Assembly (NCBI GenBank): GCA_040507035.1
Contig: JBEVVR010000044.1
Coordinates: 224,459-288,458, forward strand
Reading direction: 5' to 3'
Origin: Thiodiazotropha sp040507035
Lineage (GTDB): Bacteria > Pseudomonadota > Gammaproteobacteria > Chromatiales > Chromatiaceae
Length of the DNA stretch: 64,000 nt
A program made the position numbers and the translations under genes. Shown piece after piece: positions 54,373 to 63,241 of this stretch (positions within the stretch are counted from its first letter, which is position 1; every line of letters starts with the position of its first letter). The notes under the pieces were generated by a model. It saw only the letters and a list, made by a program, of their open reading frames with translations. It ran no database searches and was not told the DNA's origin.

Positions 54373-55907
54373 TCCATCACCCCCGGCCATGTATCGAGGG
54401 CGGCGGTTACCTCTTCCCGGTCATCGAAATGGAGAACCTGCCCGGCGACCAACTGGTAGTCCTCATGCCCCTTGCCCGCGACCAGCACCAGATCACCCGG
54501 CGCTGCATCAGCTATCGCCATACGGATGGCGCGGTGTCGATCAGACTCCACCCGCGCCCTCTGTGGCGCCTGCATCCCCGCCAGGATCTGCTGAATGATC
54601 TCGTCGCTCGCCTCGCTGCGTGGGTTGTCATCGGTGACAACCACCCGATCCGCCAGGCGCTCTGCCAACTCTCCCATGAGTGGGCGCTTACCCCGGTCGC
54701 GGTCACCGCCGCATCCGAAAACCACGCATAGATGACCTGTACAATGGTCACGCAGCGCCTGCAGGGCCTTCTCCAGGGCATCCGGTGTATGGGCGTAATC
54801 GACCACCACACCCGGTCTCTCACCACCCCCCAGCAACTGCATACGGCCGGGCACGGTGTCGAGTTTCGAAATCACTTCCAGGCAACGCTGCAATGACCAG
54901 CCCCGATGCAACAGCACCAGCAGTACCGCCAATAAGTTGGCCACATTGAAGCGGCCAAGCAGTCTGGTCTCCAGTGTGGCTTCGCCCACATGGGTCGAGA
55001 CACCGATCCGCATGCCACCCGTTGTGGGATCAATTGACTCGGCCCGAGCCCAGCCATCGAGGCCGGCAGGCAGATCGCCAGCCGGCTGCAGCGTGTAACC
55101 CAGCAGCTTCACCCCCGCTGCCAGGGATTCGGCAAAGCTTCTGCCGTAATCATCGTCGAGGTTGATCACCGCACTGCTGAGACCCGGCATCTGAAACAGA
55201 CGCGCCTTTGCCGCGGCATAGTTTTCCAATGTCTGGTGATAATCAAAATGGTCGCGACTGAGATTGGTGAAGATCGCACAATCGAAGGCCACTGCCGCGG
55301 CCCGCTCCTGGTCCAGGGCATGGGAGGAGACCTCCATGGCCACTGCACCCGCTCCCTGCTGCTGCATTTCATAGAGATGCCTTTGCAAGCTGACCGCGTC
55401 CGGTGTGGTATAGCCGGTTGACTCTAAATTTCCGGGCAGGCCGACCCCGAGGGTGCCGACAATGCCACAGGGGATCTCGTCTTCCAGGGCCTGAGCCAAC
55501 AGCAGGCTGATGCTGGTCTTGCCGTTGGTGCCGGTGATTCCGTAGAGGTCGATGCGACGACTGGGGTGGTGATAGAAACGCCCGGCAATGTAGCTTGCGT
55601 GACGCGACAGCTGGGGCAGTGGCAGCAGGGGAAGATCCAACTTCAGGTTTGCCGCTATCCTCTCTCCCTCGTCACCATCGGTTTCCCAGACTATCGCCAC
55701 CGCCCCTTGGCTTACCGCCTGCTGAGCAAAAGCCAAACCATGATGTCGCTCCCCGGCACAGGCGATAAAGAGGGTGCCGGGTGTCACATCGCGGCTGTCC
55801 TGGGTGATCGCGGTCACTTCGCAATCCTCGTAAACCGGCACCGAGACCAATCCCTGGAGCAGGGATCGCAATGAAGGCCCGCCAATAATCTGCTCAGCAG
55901 CCATCAT
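54369..55907 (-). CDS. murE: UDP-MurNAc-L-Ala-D-Glu--meso-diaminopimelate ligase MurE
   Basis: A 512-residue Mur ligase. The P-loop is YGITGTNGKTSISLLL. The substrate-selecting motif DDNPRSE carries the DNPR signature of the meso-diaminopimelate enzymes, which shows a Gram-negative type peptidoglycan. DYAHTPDAL and GCGGDRDRGKRPLM are also present. The start overlaps the ftsI stop, and murF starts inside its stop. Confidence 0.97.
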   Translation of the reverse strand: MMAAEQIIGGPSLRSLLQGLVSVPVYEDCEVTAITQDSRDVTPGTLFIACAGERHHGLAFAQQAVSQGAVAIVWETDGDEGERIAANLKLDLPLLPLPQLSRHASYIAGRFYHHPSRRIDLYGITGTNGKTSISLLLAQALEDEIPCGIVGTLGVGLPGNLESTGYTTPDAVSLQRHLYEMQQQGAGAVAMEVSSHALDQERAAAVAFDCAIFTNLSRDHFDYHQTLENYAAAKARLFQMPGLSSAVINLDDDYGRSFAESLAAGVKLLGYTLQPAGDLPAGLDGWARAESIDPTTGGMRIGVSTHVGEATLETRLLGRFNVANLLAVLLVLLHRGWSLQRCLEVISKLDTVPGRMQLLGGGERPGVVVDYAHTPDALEKALQALRDHCTGHLCVVFGCGGDRDRGKRPLMGELAERLADRVVVTDDNPRSEASDEIIQQILAGMQAPQRARVESDRHRAIRMAIADAAPGDLVLVAGKGHEDYQLVAGQVLHFDDREEVTAALDTWPGVME

Positions 55908-57640
55908 TTATCTTCCCCCAGGCGAGCCATCAGGGTGTTCTCGTGCCAGGGTTTGTCGGGCGGTATGTTCAGCAAGCGCAGGGCACCACTCATCACCTTG
56001 GAGAAGACAGGGCCGGCCACAATTCCACCGTAGTACTCCTTGCCCCTGGGTTCGTCGATAAAGATCGCCATTACCAGGCGCGGATCACTCGCCGGCGCGA
56101 TACCGACAAAAAGCGAGAGATATTTATCCTCTGCGTAACCGCCGGCCACTGACTTTTTCGCCGTTCCTGTCTTCCCCGCCACACGATAACCGGGGACCGC
56201 GGCCTGGGGTGCCGTGCCTTCGCTGGTGACCACGGCCTCCAGCATCTTTACCACCTTTCTCGCCGTGCTCTTGCGCATCACCCGCTCACCCGCTTCCGCT
56301 TGCTCCTGCTTTAGCAGGGAGACCGGCATGCGCACGCCGTCGTTGGCGAGTACAGCATAGGCGCGGGCAAGTTGTAGCGGAGTGACCGAGAGACCATAGC
56401 CGAAAGAGAGGGTTGCCTGCTCAAAACTGGACCAATCGGAAAAGTGGGGCAGGCGCCCGCTCGACTCACCGGGAAACTGACTGTAGGGGCTCTCTCCGAA
56501 TCCCAGTTTCGAATAGAGGCTCCACAATACTTCGGGCTGCATCGAGAGGGCGATCTTACTCGCGCCCACATTGCTCGACTTACGCAGCACCGTGGCCACA
56601 TCGATCATGCCGTAATTCCGGTTGTCTCTGACCAGGTAACGTCCGACCTTCATCTGCCCAGGGGAGACATCGATCGGTGTGGTGGGCTTGAAGCGCCCCA
56701 TCTCCAGGGCCGCCGCCACGGTAAAAGGCTTGATGGTGGAACCCGGCTCGAAGACGTCGGTCACCGCGCGGTTGCGCAGGCTTCCGGATCGACGGCCACG
56801 CAGAGCGTTAGGGTTATAGGAGGGACTATTGACCATCGCCAGGATCTCACCACTGCGGCTATCCAGAATCACTGCCGATCCTGACTTGGCCCGGTGCTTG
56901 CTGACTGCGGCCTTCAACTCACGATAGGCGAGAAACTGTAACCGCCGGTCAATACTGAGCATCAGATCCCTGCCCGGCGAGGGACTCTGAACATTCTCCA
57001 CCTGTTCCACCACGCGCCCCTTGCCATCCTTGATCACTCGTTTGCTGCCTGGGGTACCGCTAAGCCAATCATCGTATGCCAGCTCTATCCCTTCCTGCCC
57101 CTGATCATCGATATTGGTAAAGCCAACCAGATGTGACATCACTTCACCATTGGGATAGAAGCGGCGATACTCTGACAGCAGATCGATACCCTCCAACTCG
57201 AGTGCGTCGATCCGCCGTGCCAGGTCGGGATTAACCCGTCGCTTGAGATAGACAAAGCTGCGTTCGCTGGAGAGCAAGCGGCGCAAGCGGTCTGGATCGA
57301 GGCCCAGGGTCGAGGAGATGGCGCCAATGGTCTCGTTGTCACTCTTGAGAACCTTCGGATTGGCTGCCACGCTCTTCACTGGCGTACTGATCGCCAAGGG
57401 CTCGCCGTTACGGTCCGCCACCATACCCCTGCTGGCACTGACTGACATGGTACGCAGGTAGCGACGCTCACCCTGCTCCTGCAGAAAAGCGGTCTCAAAT
57501 ACCTGACGATCCACCGATTGCCAGATCAGAGAGGCAAAGGCCAAAGCAATCACCACAAGCACAGTGATACGCCGGGCGCGGTAGCTCGGTAGCCTGACAA
57601 TCTCCGCTTGCTGTCTCTTTCTCTTCTTTCCGCCCGCCAT
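55904..57640 (-). CDS. ftsI: Septal peptidoglycan transpeptidase FtsI (PBP3)
   Basis: A 578-residue class B penicillin-binding protein. A basic cytoplasmic N-terminus and one membrane helix (ITVLVVIALAFASLIWQ) precede the pedestal (SASRGMVADRNGEPLA) and the transpeptidase domain. That domain has STIK (FEPGSTIKPF), SSN (LRKSSNVGASK) and KTGT (VAGKTGTAKK), the three catalytic motifs. It cross-links septal peptidoglycan with FtsW. It lies 2 bp after ftsL. Confidence 0.97.
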   Translation of the reverse strand: MAGGKKRKRQQAEIVRLPSYRARRITVLVVIALAFASLIWQSVDRQVFETAFLQEQGERRYLRTMSVSASRGMVADRNGEPLAISTPVKSVAANPKVLKSDNETIGAISSTLGLDPDRLRRLLSSERSFVYLKRRVNPDLARRIDALELEGIDLLSEYRRFYPNGEVMSHLVGFTNIDDQGQEGIELAYDDWLSGTPGSKRVIKDGKGRVVEQVENVQSPSPGRDLMLSIDRRLQFLAYRELKAAVSKHRAKSGSAVILDSRSGEILAMVNSPSYNPNALRGRRSGSLRNRAVTDVFEPGSTIKPFTVAAALEMGRFKPTTPIDVSPGQMKVGRYLVRDNRNYGMIDVATVLRKSSNVGASKIALSMQPEVLWSLYSKLGFGESPYSQFPGESSGRLPHFSDWSSFEQATLSFGYGLSVTPLQLARAYAVLANDGVRMPVSLLKQEQAEAGERVMRKSTARKVVKMLEAVVTSEGTAPQAAVPGYRVAGKTGTAKKSVAGGYAEDKYLSLFVGIAPASDPRLVMAIFIDEPRGKEYYGGIVAGPVFSKVMSGALRLLNIPPDKPWHENTLMARLGEDK

Positions 57641-57642
57641 GT

Positions 57643-57915
57643 TTAGCGCCTGATCACTACAACTTCATCGAATTTGGGCAGATGCATCTTCAATCTGTCC
57701 CTTGCCCGTTTTTCCACTTCCGAATGGGTCGCCAGGGTGCTCTCCTCCAGTTGCAAGCGCCCCCACTCGATACCGATGCGCTCCTTATCCGCTTGTAACT
57801 CCTGCAACACCACGAAGTGTTTTCGGCTGAGATACTTGCTGTAGACAACCGCCATCGCCGAGGTGAGCACCGCCAGCACCAGAAACAGAAACAACACCTG
57901 GCCGGCGCGGCTCAT
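57643..57915 (-). CDS. ftsL: Cell division protein FtsL
   Basis: A 90-residue bitopic protein with a membrane helix at the N-terminus (VLFLFLVLAVLTSAMAVVYS), a periplasmic leucine-zipper-like coiled coil and the conserved ERARDRLKMHLP-like end (KRARDRLKMHLPKFDEVVVI). FtsL, FtsB and FtsQ form the complex that activates FtsWI. Sequence is poorly conserved, so position between rsmH and ftsI is the main support. It overlaps rsmH by 4 bp. Confidence 0.92.
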   Translation of the reverse strand: MSRAGQVLFLFLVLAVLTSAMAVVYSKYLSRKHFVVLQELQADKERIGIEWGRLQLEESTLATHSEVEKRARDRLKMHLPKFDEVVVIRR

Positions 57916-58841
57916 GAGAGTCGCTCCGCCACACGCAGCACGGCACTGCGGGCCCGCGGATTGGCCGCGGTCTCCGCATCACTTGGCCGCTGCGCCTTTC
58001 CCACCAGGCGCAGGCGCGGTGCCATTGCCTCCTGGGTGACCGGCACACCGGGAGGAAATCGATCCCCTTTTGCCTGTTCACGCATGAAGCGTTTGACTAT
58101 CCGATCCTCGAGGGAGTGGAAACTGATCACCACCAGTCGACCCCCAATGGCCAACACATCGAGGACCGACTGCAGGGCCTGCTGCAACGCCTCAAGCTCC
58201 GCATTGATATGAATGCGTATCGCCTGAAAGCTGCGCGTCGCCGGATGCTTACTCTTCTCCCAGGCGGGATTGGCCCGAGTTACGATCTCCGCCAACTGCA
58301 GTGTGGTGGCGATTGGAGCCTGCTCCCGCGCCTCAACGATGGCACGGGCGATGCGTTTTGCATGACGCTCCTCGCCGTAGACCTTCAACACCTCGGTGAT
58401 CTGCTTCATCTCGGCCTTCGCCAGCCACTGGGCCGCGGAGAGGCCGCTGCCCGGGTCCATACGCATGTCGAGGGGGCCTTCCTTGGTAAAACTGAAACCA
58501 CGTTCGGCCTGATCCAGCTGGGGAGAGGAGACCCCCAGGTCTAGCAAGACGCCGTTGACCCTAGCCATCAATCCAGCCTGTTCAGACACTTCGCCCAGCA
58601 TGGCGAAACTCTCCTGTACGATTCGAAAACGGACATCCTGAGCAAACATCTCTCGACCATGGGCCACCGCCTGCGGATCCCGATCGATGGCCAACAGCTG
58701 CCCCTGATCACCCAACTCATCTAAAATCTGGCGACTGTGTCCTCCCCGCCCGAAGGTGGCATCGATATAGATACCGGCCGGGTCGATCTTCAGCGCCTCG
58801 ATGGCGGGCTGAAGCAGCACTGAATCGTGGTCCTGCTTCAT
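57912..58841 (-). CDS. rsmH: 16S rRNA (cytosine1402-N4)-methyltransferase RsmH
   Basis: A 309-residue SAM methyltransferase. SVLLQPAIEAL and IYIDATFGRGGHSRQIL (SAM motif) begin the protein, DLGVSSPQLDQAERGFSF is the RsmH signature, and the late ISFHSLEDRIVKRFM and PRARSAVLRVAERL are conserved. It methylates C1402 in the ribosomal P site. The start shares a base with the mraZ stop (TAATG). Confidence 0.97.
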   Translation of the reverse strand: MKQDHDSVLLQPAIEALKIDPAGIYIDATFGRGGHSRQILDELGDQGQLLAIDRDPQAVAHGREMFAQDVRFRIVQESFAMLGEVSEQAGLMARVNGVLLDLGVSSPQLDQAERGFSFTKEGPLDMRMDPGSGLSAAQWLAKAEMKQITEVLKVYGEERHAKRIARAIVEAREQAPIATTLQLAEIVTRANPAWEKSKHPATRSFQAIRIHINAELEALQQALQSVLDVLAIGGRLVVISFHSLEDRIVKRFMREQAKGDRFPPGVPVTQEAMAPRLRLVGKAQRPSDAETAANPRARSAVLRVAERLS

Positions 58842-59296
58842 TAGATCGAGAGTGACTTGAACTCATCCGGCAGATCGAGCTTGTTGATATCCACCTCTGC
58901 AAGCTGGGCCTCTTGCCGGCTATTCCAAGCCGCCTCGTCCCACAATTCAAACTTGTTTATCTGCCCAACCAGGGCAACCTTCTTGTCGAGATCGGCAAAT
59001 CGCCGCAACTCCTGTGGAAGCAGGATCCTCCCCTGGCTGTCCATCTCGATCTCATGGGCATTACCGATATAGAGACGCTGCAGGAAGCGCGTGGTCTCAT
59101 TGAACGAAGGCAGCGACCGCAAGGTCTCTTCAATATCGAGCCAGATGGGTTTGGGATAGATCAAAAGACAGTGATCCTTATCGACGGTGATCACCAACTC
59201 GGAATCGCAGGCGGCAACGAGCTGCTCACGATACTTTGTCGGTATCGCAAGCCGCCCCTTGGCATCCAGGTTGAGTGATGAAATCCCGCGAAACAA
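58841..59296 (-). CDS. mraZ: Transcriptional regulator MraZ (TTG start)
   Basis: A 151-residue protein with two AbrB-like/SpoVT folds, each with a DxxGR motif (NLDAKGRLAIPTKYR and EMDSQGRILLPQELR). The start codon is TTG (59296), preceded by an AGGGGC site; the next residues FRGISSLNLDAKGR match the family start exactly. MraZ represses its own dcw operon by binding repeated GTGGG-like boxes, and three such boxes lie upstream at 59324-59348. Confidence 0.95.
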   Translation of the reverse strand: MFRGISSLNLDAKGRLAIPTKYREQLVAACDSELVITVDKDHCLLIYPKPIWLDIEETLRSLPSFNETTRFLQRLYIGNAHEIEMDSQGRILLPQELRRFADLDKKVALVGQINKFELWDEAAWNSRQEAQLAEVDINKLDLPDEFKSLSI

Positions 59297-59323
59297 GTCT
59301 GTGCCCCTATGTTGGATCCATTT

Positions 59324-59348
59324 TCCCTAATTCTCCACAATCTTCCAC
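59324..59348 (-). promoter_or_regulatory. MraZ-binding repeats (three boxes at 10-bp period)
   Basis: On the minus strand GTGGA (59348-59344), GTGGA (59338-59334) and AGGGA (59328-59324) recur every 10 bp, the arrangement of the MraZ operator (TGGGN boxes separated by 5 bp in E. coli). They lie just downstream of the promoter at 59357-59386. Confidence 0.75.
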
Positions 59349-59356
59349 TTCAAACC

Positions 59357-59386
59357 ATATTAGGACCTCAGAGGCACCCTTGTCAA
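59357..59386 (-). promoter_or_regulatory. Sigma-70 promoter of the dcw cluster (Pmra)
   Basis: On the minus strand TTGACA (59386-59381) and TAATAT (59362-59357) are separated by 18 bp. This is the best sigma-70 promoter in the window. Transcription should start near 59350 and run through mraZ into the cell-wall genes. Confidence 0.85.
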
Positions 59387-59555
59387 GGTAAAGAAGGTAA
59401 AAACTCTTTGCTGCTCAGTGGCTTAGCGTAGCATTTAAAAGCAGTTAAAAAGCCGAACTAACCACTTTAAATACAGCAATATGACCCTTAAACCTAAAGT
59501 AATTTATTAAGAAATGGGGAGGAATCCTCCAGAGAGTGGAGGAGAGTGGAGTTTG

Positions 59556-59923
59556 AAGTGGGAGCCAGCCGTAAGCCGGGTTCTGTCGTGGACAGCCATT
59601 CATCTGGGATGTGTGTCGCCACACACCTCAAGCAACCTACCCAGGGACAGTGCGGGCCGCACTGGACAGGCACTGGGGCCTGTCAGTCCCTCTATTTGGT
59701 CTTGCTCCGGGTGGGGTTTACCCTGCCACCGCTGTTGCCAGCGGCGCGGTGCGCTCTTACCGCACCATTTCACCCTTACCGATGGCCTTGGCCTTTGGCG
59801 GTATATTTTCTGTGGCACTTTCCGTGGGCTCGCGCCCCCCAGGCGTTACCTGGCACCCTGCCCGTCGGAGCCCGGACTTTCCTCTGCACCGATGACGATA
59901 CAGCGACTGTCTGGCCGACTCCC
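59556..59923 (-). ncRNA. rnpB: RNase P RNA (type A)
   Basis: On the minus strand the conserved RNase P core is present: GAGGAAAGTCCGGGC (P4 5' side, about 59884-59870), GGTAAGGGTGAAA, GTGCGGTAAGAGCGCACCG, GGAGCAAGACCAAATA and the 3' ACGACAGAACCCGGCTTA (P4 3' side). Helix P1 pairs GGGAGTCGGCC at the 5' end (59923) with GGCTGGCTCCC at the 3' end (59560), which sets the ends to within a few nucleotides. The ~368-nt RNA is the catalytic subunit that trims tRNA 5' leaders. ORFs across this region are artefacts. Confidence 0.95.
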
Positions 59924-59930
59924 TGGATCC

Positions 59931-59959
59931 ACTCTAGGCCCTAATCACCCGGCTGGCAA
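59931..59959 (-). promoter_or_regulatory. Promoter of rnpB
   Basis: On the minus strand TTGCCA (59959-59954) and TAGAGT (59936-59931) are 17 bp apart. The predicted start, 7 nt after the -10 box, falls at 59924-59923, exactly where helix P1 of the RNA begins. Confidence 0.75.
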
Positions 59960-60138
59960 GTGGCTGCCCATTTCAACGAGGCATGGGCCTTGTCTCACTG
60001 CACGGATTGCGATTGCGCAATGCAGACCCTCAATTTATAAACTATTCTGTCGTTATTATAAGTGAAAACCCTTATATACGATTTCCAATTTGGCATCAGG
60101 CTGTAACGGTCTACCGAGAGTAGTTGAGAGGTAAAACC

Positions 60139-60240
60139 ATGAAAACGCCAAACATTAATCACCTGCTATCCATCGATACCCTTGTCCTGGCTGCGGCAAG
60201 CGTTTGGGCGGTATTCGTGCTGGTCAATCTTATCTCCTGA
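60139..60240 (+). CDS. 33-residue putative single-span membrane protein
   Basis: A short frame from ATG 60139 to TGA 60240 is preceded by an AGAGG site at a good distance (GAGAGGTAAAACC-ATG). The product has a short polar N-terminus (MKTPNINHLLSIDT) and then a hydrophobic span (LVLAAASVWAVFVLVNLI), the form of many bacterial small membrane proteins. No family is recognised. It is divergent from rnpB and is followed 36 bp later by a perfect 20-bp palindrome. Support is by ribosome site and composition only. Confidence 0.45.
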   Translation: MKTPNINHLLSIDTLVLAAASVWAVFVLVNLIS

Positions 60241-60275
60241 TAGATCACGGCACTCCTGCCCGGTCGACGAACGAT

Positions 60276-60295
60276 CGATAAGTTGCAACTTATCG
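60276..60295. promoter_or_regulatory. Perfect 20-bp palindrome
   Basis: CGATAAGTTGCAACTTATCG reads the same on both strands. It lacks the loop and T-run of a terminator, so it is better explained as a binding site for a dimeric regulator. The 330 bp between the 33-codon ORF and the gene at 60569 hold no other clear feature apart from a weak promoter-like stretch near 60430. Confidence 0.5.
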
Positions 60296-60568
60296 GTAGA
60301 TGGGCTTCACACCCCGATTCCCCCAGCATACAAATCCCCCTTCATCATCTATCGTCATAGCAAACGGTCTCGTGTCACGCCTGCCGATTGCATGGGCCAT
60401 CGGTTTTCTCCTCGTGGTGGTTTTTTTCCGCTACACTAGGCAGGTAGTGTCTCTGCCCTCAATAACCTGTAGCCATCCAGAAACGGACTCTATAGAGGGG
60501 AGAGCGATGGAGTCAGGCCACAACCCGACGTTTCAGGACGGATAGAAAAAGAGAGAATCCGGCCCCTA

Positions 60569-61096
60569 ATGGTTGACAAGAGAAGCAGTAAACAGCCAGA
60601 CGCAATCCCCAAGAAACCACCCAAACGGCCTTCTCGGGACTTTGCCAATCTGCCGCAAAAGCCGATAACCTTAAAACAGAAGAAAAAGCCATTGCCTACA
60701 CCGAAAAAGGCCAGGGTAAAATCCAAGCCTGCGATAAAACAGAAAAAGAAGGCTGTACCAAAGCGGAGCTTACCCCAGGTAAAAAAACAATCCGCTGATC
60801 AGTGGCTGGTGAAGGGCATCTCAGAAGAGGCGAAACAGTTTGCCCGGGACGAGGCCGACCGTCAGGGGGTCACAATCGGCGAATGGATCGAGCAGTTGAT
60901 TGTCAACCACCAGCAAGCTGCAACCCGTGTTGCGCAGACAAGCAACGAAAACGAGATGCCGCAACCCCAGGAAGAGATCAATGACGCCCTGCACGCCATC
61001 GAGGAACGCCTGGATCGAATCGAGGAGCGGCGCGGTTTCTGGAGCCGCTTTTGGGACCAGGTGATGCAGCAGGCCGAGAAACAGCAGCAACGCTGA
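60569..61096 (+). CDS. Lys/Pro-rich protein of unknown function with C-terminal coiled coil
   Basis: A 175-residue protein. Residues ~1-75 are extremely Lys/Pro rich (PKKPPKRPSRDF, LKQKKKPLPTPKK) and probably disordered. Residues ~78-115 (WLVKGISEEAKQFARDEADR, then GVTIGEWIEQLI) look like a short helix-turn-helix or ribbon-helix-helix-like segment similar to the N-terminus of PodJ-like proteins, where arginine-rich helices precede GEWLN. A coiled-coil stretch (LHAIEERLDRIEERRGFW) follows. There is no signal or membrane helix. The charged tail suggests nucleic-acid or membrane binding. Function is unknown. Confidence 0.7.
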   Translation: MVDKRSSKQPDAIPKKPPKRPSRDFANLPQKPITLKQKKKPLPTPKKARVKSKPAIKQKKKAVPKRSLPQVKKQSADQWLVKGISEEAKQFARDEADRQGVTIGEWIEQLIVNHQQAATRVAQTSNENEMPQPQEEINDALHAIEERLDRIEERRGFWSRFWDQVMQQAEKQQQR

Positions 61097-61127
61097 GACC
61101 GGCTTGTTGTCGATACAGGCCAGGCTG

Positions 61128-63107
61128 TCAGGTGGCGAACACCCGTACCTGAAGGGGGGCCAGCGACAGCCGCACCGAGCCCGCATCATTCTGCTCCAGC
61201 GGGGCGCTATATTGGGGTTGTGCGATCTCATTCACCCCATCCAGATCCATCCAGTACCAGGGCAGGTTATAGCTGGCATAGGAGTGAGTGCCGATGTTGC
61301 CAACCACCACAATCTGCTTCTCGCCACCCAGCGGGGCACCACGGGTACGGCAGTAGACAAACACCTTCGCTCCCTCATTTTGATCAAAGTCTGAATGGAA
61401 GTGGATGAACACCGTCTCGTTGCGGGTCAGTGCCGGGTGCTCAGTACGCAATGCAATCAACTCGGCGACCTTGTTCCAGAGATCCCGGTTGTTGGCCGAG
61501 GCATCGAGACGCTGCCAATCCACCGGGTCGGACATCTTTAGGCGCCAGTTATGATGATCGAGGTCGTGGACATCGCCAAATTCGTCACCGGCAAGGATCA
61601 TCGGTATCCCAACCGACGTCAGCAACAGGCAGAAGGCGCTACGCAGGCGCTCCAAGGCGAGGCCGTGGAGAAAGCGCTGTTGATCATCGGCCCCTGATCC
61701 CAGGTTATCGGTGACCCAGCGGATATCGTCCACCGTGCCGCGATAGCCCTGCCCGTCCAGCAGTGGTGCCAGCAGATAGTTCATGATGCGCTTCTCGTCA
61801 TCCTGCTCCACATCGTGGGAGGTCAGGTAGTTGACCGCCTGGGAGAGATCGTAAAAGCCTGGCTCGGCGCGCTTGTTCCAATCATTCCAAGTCTGGCTGC
61901 CGCCAACCATCCAGCGCACACGCTGCCGTCGCGACGGCTCACCCCACGCTGTATGCAGATGCCCGGTAAAGATCCGCCGTAACTCATCGCGAAAGGCGAA
62001 GTTCCACATCGAGTCGGTCACTTTGCGGCCGTTGGGATTGTGTGGTCGCTGATGGGTGATCACCGCACGCCGCCAGGAGTCCTCGGCGATAACGAGGAAG
62101 GGCCGGTCGGGGAAGGCCTGCTGATGGACATGCCAGGCATGATCGCGGAACCGCTGCACAAACTCCCAGTGGTTGATCCCCTTGAACTCATCGATCCTGA
62201 AACCGTCAGCATGGTACTCGGTGATCAGGTACTCGGCCATGCGCAGCTGAAAATCCCAGGTCGGCGTTCGATCCTCTTCATCCGGCCAATAGCGAAACAG
62301 CTTGGCGCCATAATCCTCACCCCGATGGGAGCGCTCCTCATCCTCGTTGGAGAGGAAATAACGGGCGTAGTCGAGCTGCGCCAGGGGGCAGTTGCGGGCA
62401 TGGTTCATTACCACATCGAAGATCACCCGGATCCCCCGCCGATGGCAATGCTTGACGAAAAACTTGAGCTCTACCGGCAGCCCCATGTCGATGTCGGGGG
62501 CGAAAAAGAAACGGGTACCGTAGCCCCAGTTGAGGGTATCCGGCGAATCCTGCACCGGCAGCAGCTCGATGGCGTTGATGCCAAGATCTTTGAGCCGATC
62601 GAGATGGGCGAAGACCACCTTTTCAAAGGTGCCGAGTCCCACCTGACGCGCCTTCTCCGGCGCGCTCTCCATCCAGCGCATGGGCATCTCGTAGATCACC
62701 AGCCGGTGGTTGTTGCGCAGTTCGTTTCCCGGGGTGAACTCATCGTCCCAGCTAAAGGGTTGCTGCCAACGCCGGCCGTTGCGGATCTGGAAGATCCCGC
62801 GATAACCGCCAAAGCGGGTGATATGGACCGCATAGGGATCGGCGATGGGGGCATCGGCCGCGCCATCCTTGATGAGCTCATACTCGTAGTCGCCGTCTTC
62901 CAGCCCCAGTGTTTCCAGATCGATCTCGAACCAGCCTGGTTCACCCGCGACCGCAGTCAGGGTTTCACGGCGCCAACCCTGGGGATCATAGCGGTCCCGT
63001 TGCAGGATATCGGCAAAGCGAATCTCTAGCTGACTACCGACTGGGGCGGGTAAACGTAGTGTGGGATCTGCCCCTGATCCATGGAGCGGATGGTCACTGT
63101 TTGGCAT
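61128..63107 (-). CDS. GH13 (alpha-amylase family) glycoside hydrolase with CBM48-like N-terminus
   Basis: A 659-residue protein. Residues ~20-120 look like a CBM48-type beta domain (DGDYEYELIKDG, ADPYAV). The GH13 barrel follows with the four conserved regions: VIFDVVMNHA (region I), DGFRIDEFKG with the nucleophile Asp (II), LVIAEDSW with the acid/base Glu (III), and YLTSHDVEQ with the stabilising HD (IV). A C-terminal beta domain ends the protein. The N-terminal domain suggests branched alpha-glucans (glycogen) as substrate. No signal peptide is seen, so it acts in the cytoplasm. No glycogen genes adjoin it. Confidence 0.88.
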   Translation of the reverse strand: MPNSDHPLHGSGADPTLRLPAPVGSQLEIRFADILQRDRYDPQGWRRETLTAVAGEPGWFEIDLETLGLEDGDYEYELIKDGAADAPIADPYAVHITRFGGYRGIFQIRNGRRWQQPFSWDDEFTPGNELRNNHRLVIYEMPMRWMESAPEKARQVGLGTFEKVVFAHLDRLKDLGINAIELLPVQDSPDTLNWGYGTRFFFAPDIDMGLPVELKFFVKHCHRRGIRVIFDVVMNHARNCPLAQLDYARYFLSNEDEERSHRGEDYGAKLFRYWPDEEDRTPTWDFQLRMAEYLITEYHADGFRIDEFKGINHWEFVQRFRDHAWHVHQQAFPDRPFLVIAEDSWRRAVITHQRPHNPNGRKVTDSMWNFAFRDELRRIFTGHLHTAWGEPSRRQRVRWMVGGSQTWNDWNKRAEPGFYDLSQAVNYLTSHDVEQDDEKRIMNYLLAPLLDGQGYRGTVDDIRWVTDNLGSGADDQQRFLHGLALERLRSAFCLLLTSVGIPMILAGDEFGDVHDLDHHNWRLKMSDPVDWQRLDASANNRDLWNKVAELIALRTEHPALTRNETVFIHFHSDFDQNEGAKVFVYCRTRGAPLGGEKQIVVVGNIGTHSYASYNLPWYWMDLDGVNEIAQPQYSAPLEQNDAGSVRLSLAPLQVRVFAT

Positions 63108-63241
63108 CTTATCCCTTCACCCAATATGGGGTTTATCAATTGAGTTGCCTATCCATTGCTTGAGAGTGTAGTCGCTAATCGATTGAATTGAACCCCTAAT
63201 CCAATCACCAGCCAGACAAACACCTCTCCGACTGAAATGCT

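Noticed and set aside
59514..60065. Overlapping plus-strand open frames across 59.5-60.0 kb
   Set aside because: The region is the complement of RNase P RNA; the conserved core and P1 pairing explain the sequence.
60300..60545. 81-codon plus-strand frame with a hydrophobic stretch
   Set aside because: It has no good ribosome site and mixed low-quality composition, and it overlaps the probable promoter of the next gene. It is kept only as a weak possibility.
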